From NCBI GenBank assembly GCA_964549655.1, contig CAZJXN010000003.1:30981-94980 (forward strand): 64,000 bases of DNA, read 5' to 3'. Origin of the DNA: JADJNW01 sp964549655 (GTDB lineage Bacteria; Bacteroidota; Bacteroidia; Chitinophagales; Saprospiraceae). Below the pieces are notes generated by a model that was given only the letters and a program-made list of their open reading frames with translations, was not told the origin of the DNA and ran no database searches. Shown piece after piece: positions 61,103 through 64,000 of this stretch (position 1 is the first letter of the stretch; every line of letters starts with the position of its first letter). A program made the translations under genes and the position numbers.

Positions 61103-62548
61103 ATGAAACCCTTTTTGAACGAAGATTTTCTATTAGAAACCGAGACGGCGCGGCGCTTATATCATGATTTTGCGGCGGAGATGCCGATTATTGATTATCA
61201 CAATCACTTGCCACCCCAGGAGATTGCGGAAGATAAAAAATTTGCGAATTTGACGCAGATTTGGCTGGCAGGCGACCATTATAAGTGGCGGGCGATGCGC
61301 ACGAATGGCGTGGCGGAGCGCTATGTGACAGGCGTAGCAAGTGATGCAGAAAAGTTTGAAAAATGGTCGGAAACAGTGCCTTACACATTAAGAAATCCAC
61401 TTTATCATTGGACGCATTTGGAGTTGCAACGGTATTTTGGCATTAAAGACATTTTAAATGTAAATACAAGTCAGAAAATTTATAAAGAATGTAATGAGTT
61501 ATTACAAACAAGTGAGTATTCCGTTCGGAATTTGTTGCGAAAGATGAATGTAAAAGTGCTGTGTACGACAGATGACCCGACGGATTCGTTGGAATTTCAT
61601 CGGCAAATACGAGAGGATAGTTTTGAAATTCCCGTTTTACCAGCGTTTCGACCGGATAAGGCGATGGCGGTGGAAAATGTGGAGACTTTTAATAATTATT
61701 TAATAAAATTAGAAACTGCAGCAGATGTAAATATTTCGACTTTTGAAGATTTTGTAGCAGCATTGAAAAAGCGGCATGATTATTTTGCAGAAATGGGTTG
61801 TCAGGTGTCGGACCATGGGCTGGACCACTTGTATGCAGAGGATTATACAGAAGCGGAGGTTGTGGGAATTTTTGCGAAAGTTAGAGCCGGAAATAGCTTA
61901 GGAAGTCTGGAAATCCGGAAATTTAAGTCGGCGATGCTGGTTTTATTTGCAGAATGGGATTGGGAAAAAGGATGGACGCAGCAGTTTCACTTGGGCGCTT
62001 TACGCAATACGAATTCCCGCTTGTTGCAAACGCTCGGACCGGATACAGGTTGGGATTCCATCGGCGATTTTTCACAAGCGTGGGCGTTATCGAAGTTTTT
62101 GGATAGGCTGGATAAGCAGGATAAATTGGCGAAGACGATTTTATATAATGTGAATCCGCGCGATAATGAATTGATGACGACGATGGCAGGAAATTTTAAT
62201 GACGGCTCGGTGGCGGGAAAAGTGCAGTGGGGTTCGGCATGGTGGTTTTTGGACCAAAAAGATGGCATGGAGCGGCAGTTGAATGCCCTGTCGAATATGG
62301 GTTTGTTGAGTCGTTTTGTGGGAATGTTGACGGATTCGCGGAGTTTTTTGTCGTACCCGAGGCATGAGTATTTTCGGCGGATTTTGTGCAATTTATTGGG
62401 AAAAGAGGTGGAGAATGGGGAGCTACCGAATGATGTGGCTTGGATTGGGGAAGTGGTGCAGAACATTTGTTATTACAATGCAAAGAATTATTTTGATTTT
62501 AAGATGAATGCAGGTTTAAAAAAATCTGCCGCAGAACTCATTCGATAA
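61103..62548 (+). CDS. uxaC: glucuronate/galacturonate isomerase
   Basis: A 481-aa amidohydrolase-fold isomerase converting D-glucuronate to fructuronate and D-galacturonate to tagaturonate. The metal-site motif IDYHNHLPPQEIAED is at residues 31-45; VSDHGLDHLY and LGALRNTNSRLLQTLGPDTGWDSIGD (split) are further signatures. It directly precedes kdgK in gene order and supplies the substrate of UxaB. Confidence 0.94.
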   Translation: MKPFLNEDFLLETETARRLYHDFAAEMPIIDYHNHLPPQEIAEDKKFANLTQIWLAGDHYKWRAMRTNGVAERYVTGVASDAEKFEKWSETVPYTLRNPLYHWTHLELQRYFGIKDILNVNTSQKIYKECNELLQTSEYSVRNLLRKMNVKVLCTTDDPTDSLEFHRQIREDSFEIPVLPAFRPDKAMAVENVETFNNYLIKLETAADVNISTFEDFVAALKKRHDYFAEMGCQVSDHGLDHLYAEDYTEAEVVGIFAKVRAGNSLGSLEIRKFKSAMLVLFAEWDWEKGWTQQFHLGALRNTNSRLLQTLGPDTGWDSIGDFSQAWALSKFLDRLDKQDKLAKTILYNVNPRDNELMTTMAGNFNDGSVAGKVQWGSAWWFLDQKDGMERQLNALSNMGLLSRFVGMLTDSRSFLSYPRHEYFRRILCNLLGKEVENGELPNDVAWIGEVVQNICYYNAKNYFDFKMNAGLKKSAAELIR

Positions 62549-62651
62549 ATCAGGTTTTTGCACACTTTTTAGGAAGAGATTTTTCAGTTGTTCCTTACAC
62601 TTGTAGTTTGTAACTTTTTGTCATCGCCACAAAAAATCACCAAAAAAGTCT

Positions 62652-62728
62652 AGGCAAATCAAACTCCTCCGTCGGACAGTGATTTGCCGGGCAGCCGCCA
62701 CGCATACTATTTCAAAATAGTATTTTTA
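62652..62728 (+). other. structured leader and hairpin upstream of kdgK
   Basis: GGCAAATCA (62653-62661) pairs with TGATTTGCC (62680-62688). After it, ATACTATTT-CA-AAATAGTAT (62704-62723) forms a second hairpin followed by a TTTT run. The second could terminate some transcripts before kdgK or be part of a regulatory leader. Confidence 0.5.
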
Positions 62729-62793
62729 CTAAATGAGTAAATATTTTTTTTAATTATGATAATTATGGCTTTTGAACATCAAACTTTAAACTT

Positions 62794-63810
62794 TTGAACG
62801 TAAAACAAATTGTTACATTTGGCGATGTTATGATGCGGCTGTCGGCACCGGGGAATCAACGGTTTTGGCAAGCGACGAGTTTGGATGTGAATTATGGCGG
62901 CGGCGAGGCAAATGTAACGGCGGCACTGGCGCATTGGGGCGTTCCGGCGATGCACGTGACTTGTTATCCTGACAATGATTTGGGTCGTGCGGCGGGTGCG
63001 TATTTGCGGAAATTTGGTATTGACACGTCGAAAATTATATATCGGGGCGAACGATTGGGCTTGTATTTTTTGGAAGTGGGCGCTTCGATACGGGCGAGTA
63101 AAATTGTGTATGACCGCGCGGATTCAGCGTTTGCGAAGTTAGAACCGGATTGGTTTGATTGGAAAAATATTTTACAAAACGCACAGTGGTTTCATTGGAC
63201 AGGCATTACACCAGCAATTTCAGATTCAGCGGCAAAGGCATGTTTGGAGGCGATTCAAACGGCACGAAAAATGGGCATCACGGTCTCGGCGGATGTCAAT
63301 TATCGTAGAAATTTGTGGCAATATGGCAAAACCGTTCAGGAAGTAATGCCTGAATTGGTGGCGGGTTGTGATGTAATCGTTTGCTCAGAAGGCGATGCGG
63401 CGGATATTTTTAATATTACACCAAAAGCGAACGAAGTAAATAGTTTTGTTTCTATTTCAAAACAATTGATGGAACGCTTTCCGCAAATGAAGCAAATTAT
63501 TACCACTCGGCGAGAAACATTGAGTGCTTCGCATAATCAATTGAAAGGAATTTTATACAATGGTAATGATTATTTAGAAACGTCTACTTATGATATCAAT
63601 CCGATTGTAGATAGAATTGGTGGCGGCGATGCGTTTATGGCGGGCTTTATTTATGGAACTTTACATTATAATAATGAACAAAAAGCACTAAATTTTGCAG
63701 TGGCGGCTTCGGCTTTGAAACATACGATTGAAGGGGATGGAAATCTCGTCTCGGTATCGGAAGTAGAGCAAGTAATGAGCGGAGATGTTTCAGGACGATT
63801 ATTGAGGTAA
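62794..63810 (+). CDS. kdgK: 2-keto-3-deoxygluconate kinase
   Basis: A 338-aa PfkB family kinase phosphorylating KDG to KDPG. The start is TTG at 62794: a stop lies 10 codons upstream in frame and homology (IVTFGDVMMRLSAPGNQRF) starts five codons later. PfkB motifs are GGGEANVTAALAHWG and the catalytic Asp in DRIGGGDAFMAGFIYG. Final gene seen in the uxa unit; KDPG aldolase, the next enzyme, is not in the window. Confidence 0.88.
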   Translation: MNVKQIVTFGDVMMRLSAPGNQRFWQATSLDVNYGGGEANVTAALAHWGVPAMHVTCYPDNDLGRAAGAYLRKFGIDTSKIIYRGERLGLYFLEVGASIRASKIVYDRADSAFAKLEPDWFDWKNILQNAQWFHWTGITPAISDSAAKACLEAIQTARKMGITVSADVNYRRNLWQYGKTVQEVMPELVAGCDVIVCSEGDAADIFNITPKANEVNSFVSISKQLMERFPQMKQIITTRRETLSASHNQLKGILYNGNDYLETSTYDINPIVDRIGGGDAFMAGFIYGTLHYNNEQKALNFAVAASALKHTIEGDGNLVSVSEVEQVMSGDVSGRLLR

Positions 63811-63812
63811 AA

Positions 63813-64000
63813 ATTGTGTTCTTGTGTTCGGGTGTTCTTGTCTTCACTTAAAGTACACACACAGTAGCAATGGAGAAATTATTACGATAAATATTGTGTT
63901 CAGGTGTTCAAGTGTTCATGTAAAGCGCGTGAACACACGAACACATAAACACCCGAACACATAAACACCCGAACACATAAACACCCGAACACATAAACAC
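63813..64000. repeat. GAACAC tandem repeat array
   Basis: Four 16-bp units ACCCGAACACATAAAC (63935-63998, the first with one change) continue past the window edge. Inverse-complement units (GTGTTCGGGTGTTC) lie at 63816-63840 and 63896-63919. Related ATGAACAC units occur at 14999-15030 and 59195-59226. Confidence 0.8.

Noticed and set aside
63935..64000. Possible CRISPR array
   Set aside because: The units are 16 bp head to tail without unique spacers, so it is a simple tandem repeat.

Overview
The window looks like a chromosomal stretch of a member of the Bacteroidota. The grounds are two adjacent SusC/SusD outer-membrane uptake pairs, a type IX secretion (Por) C-terminal sorting domain, an ECF sigma factor beside a FecR-like anti-sigma fragment, lipoproteins with loose Bacteroidota lipoboxes, a 178-aa dCTP deaminase of the usual Bacteroidota form, and many AT-rich intergenic palindromes. 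Genus cannot be told from this sequence alone. I see no rRNA, tRNA, CRISPR array or intact insertion sequence.

Bases 1-24,000 are mostly housekeeping and scattered single genes: a c-type cytochrome (cut by the left edge), a DUF2165 membrane protein, a D-2-hydroxyacid dehydrogenase, a haem-containing copper-monooxygenase-like secreted protein with a redoxin partner, a two-gene AAA ATPase/DUF4276 unit directly behind dcd, a GH113-like lipoprotein, a WD40 protein, a sterol-desaturase-family membrane protein, pyruvate dehydrogenase E2, MazG, a bifunctional nuclease, ComEC, a metallophosphoesterase and an M1 peptidase.

Bases 24,000-36,300 hold pentose metabolism: a fossil of a SusC C-terminus, a GH30 lipoprotein, the araB-araD-HAD-araA operon on the minus strand, mannonate dehydratase, transketolase and aspartate kinase. 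A 221-bp element with 18-bp terminal inverted repeats and a 5-bp target duplication sits against the araA stop codon.

Bases 36,500-63,800 are dominated by a uronic-acid polysaccharide utilisation region. On the plus strand lie kduI, a DUF4861 protein, a GH88 unsaturated glucuronyl hydrolase, susC, susD, a heparinase II/III-family lyase and an NTF2-like protein. A second susC-susD pair runs on the minus strand. Then, again on plus, come a LacI regulator, an ECF sigma factor, a 69-aa FecR stub, and uxaB, uxaA, uxaC and kdgK. Read together, a polyuronide would be imported by SusCD and cut by the lyase, and its unsaturated ends released by GH88. Sugars then flow through KduI on one arm and UxaC-UxaB-UxaA on the other to 2-keto-3-deoxygluconate, which KdgK phosphorylates. 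kduD, uxuB, KDPG aldolase and an inner-membrane uronate transporter are not in the window.

The most unusual layer is non-coding. There are at least six families of short palindromic or tandem repeats between genes, several butting exactly against stop codons. Two near-identical LacI-type operators flank the second lacI gene.
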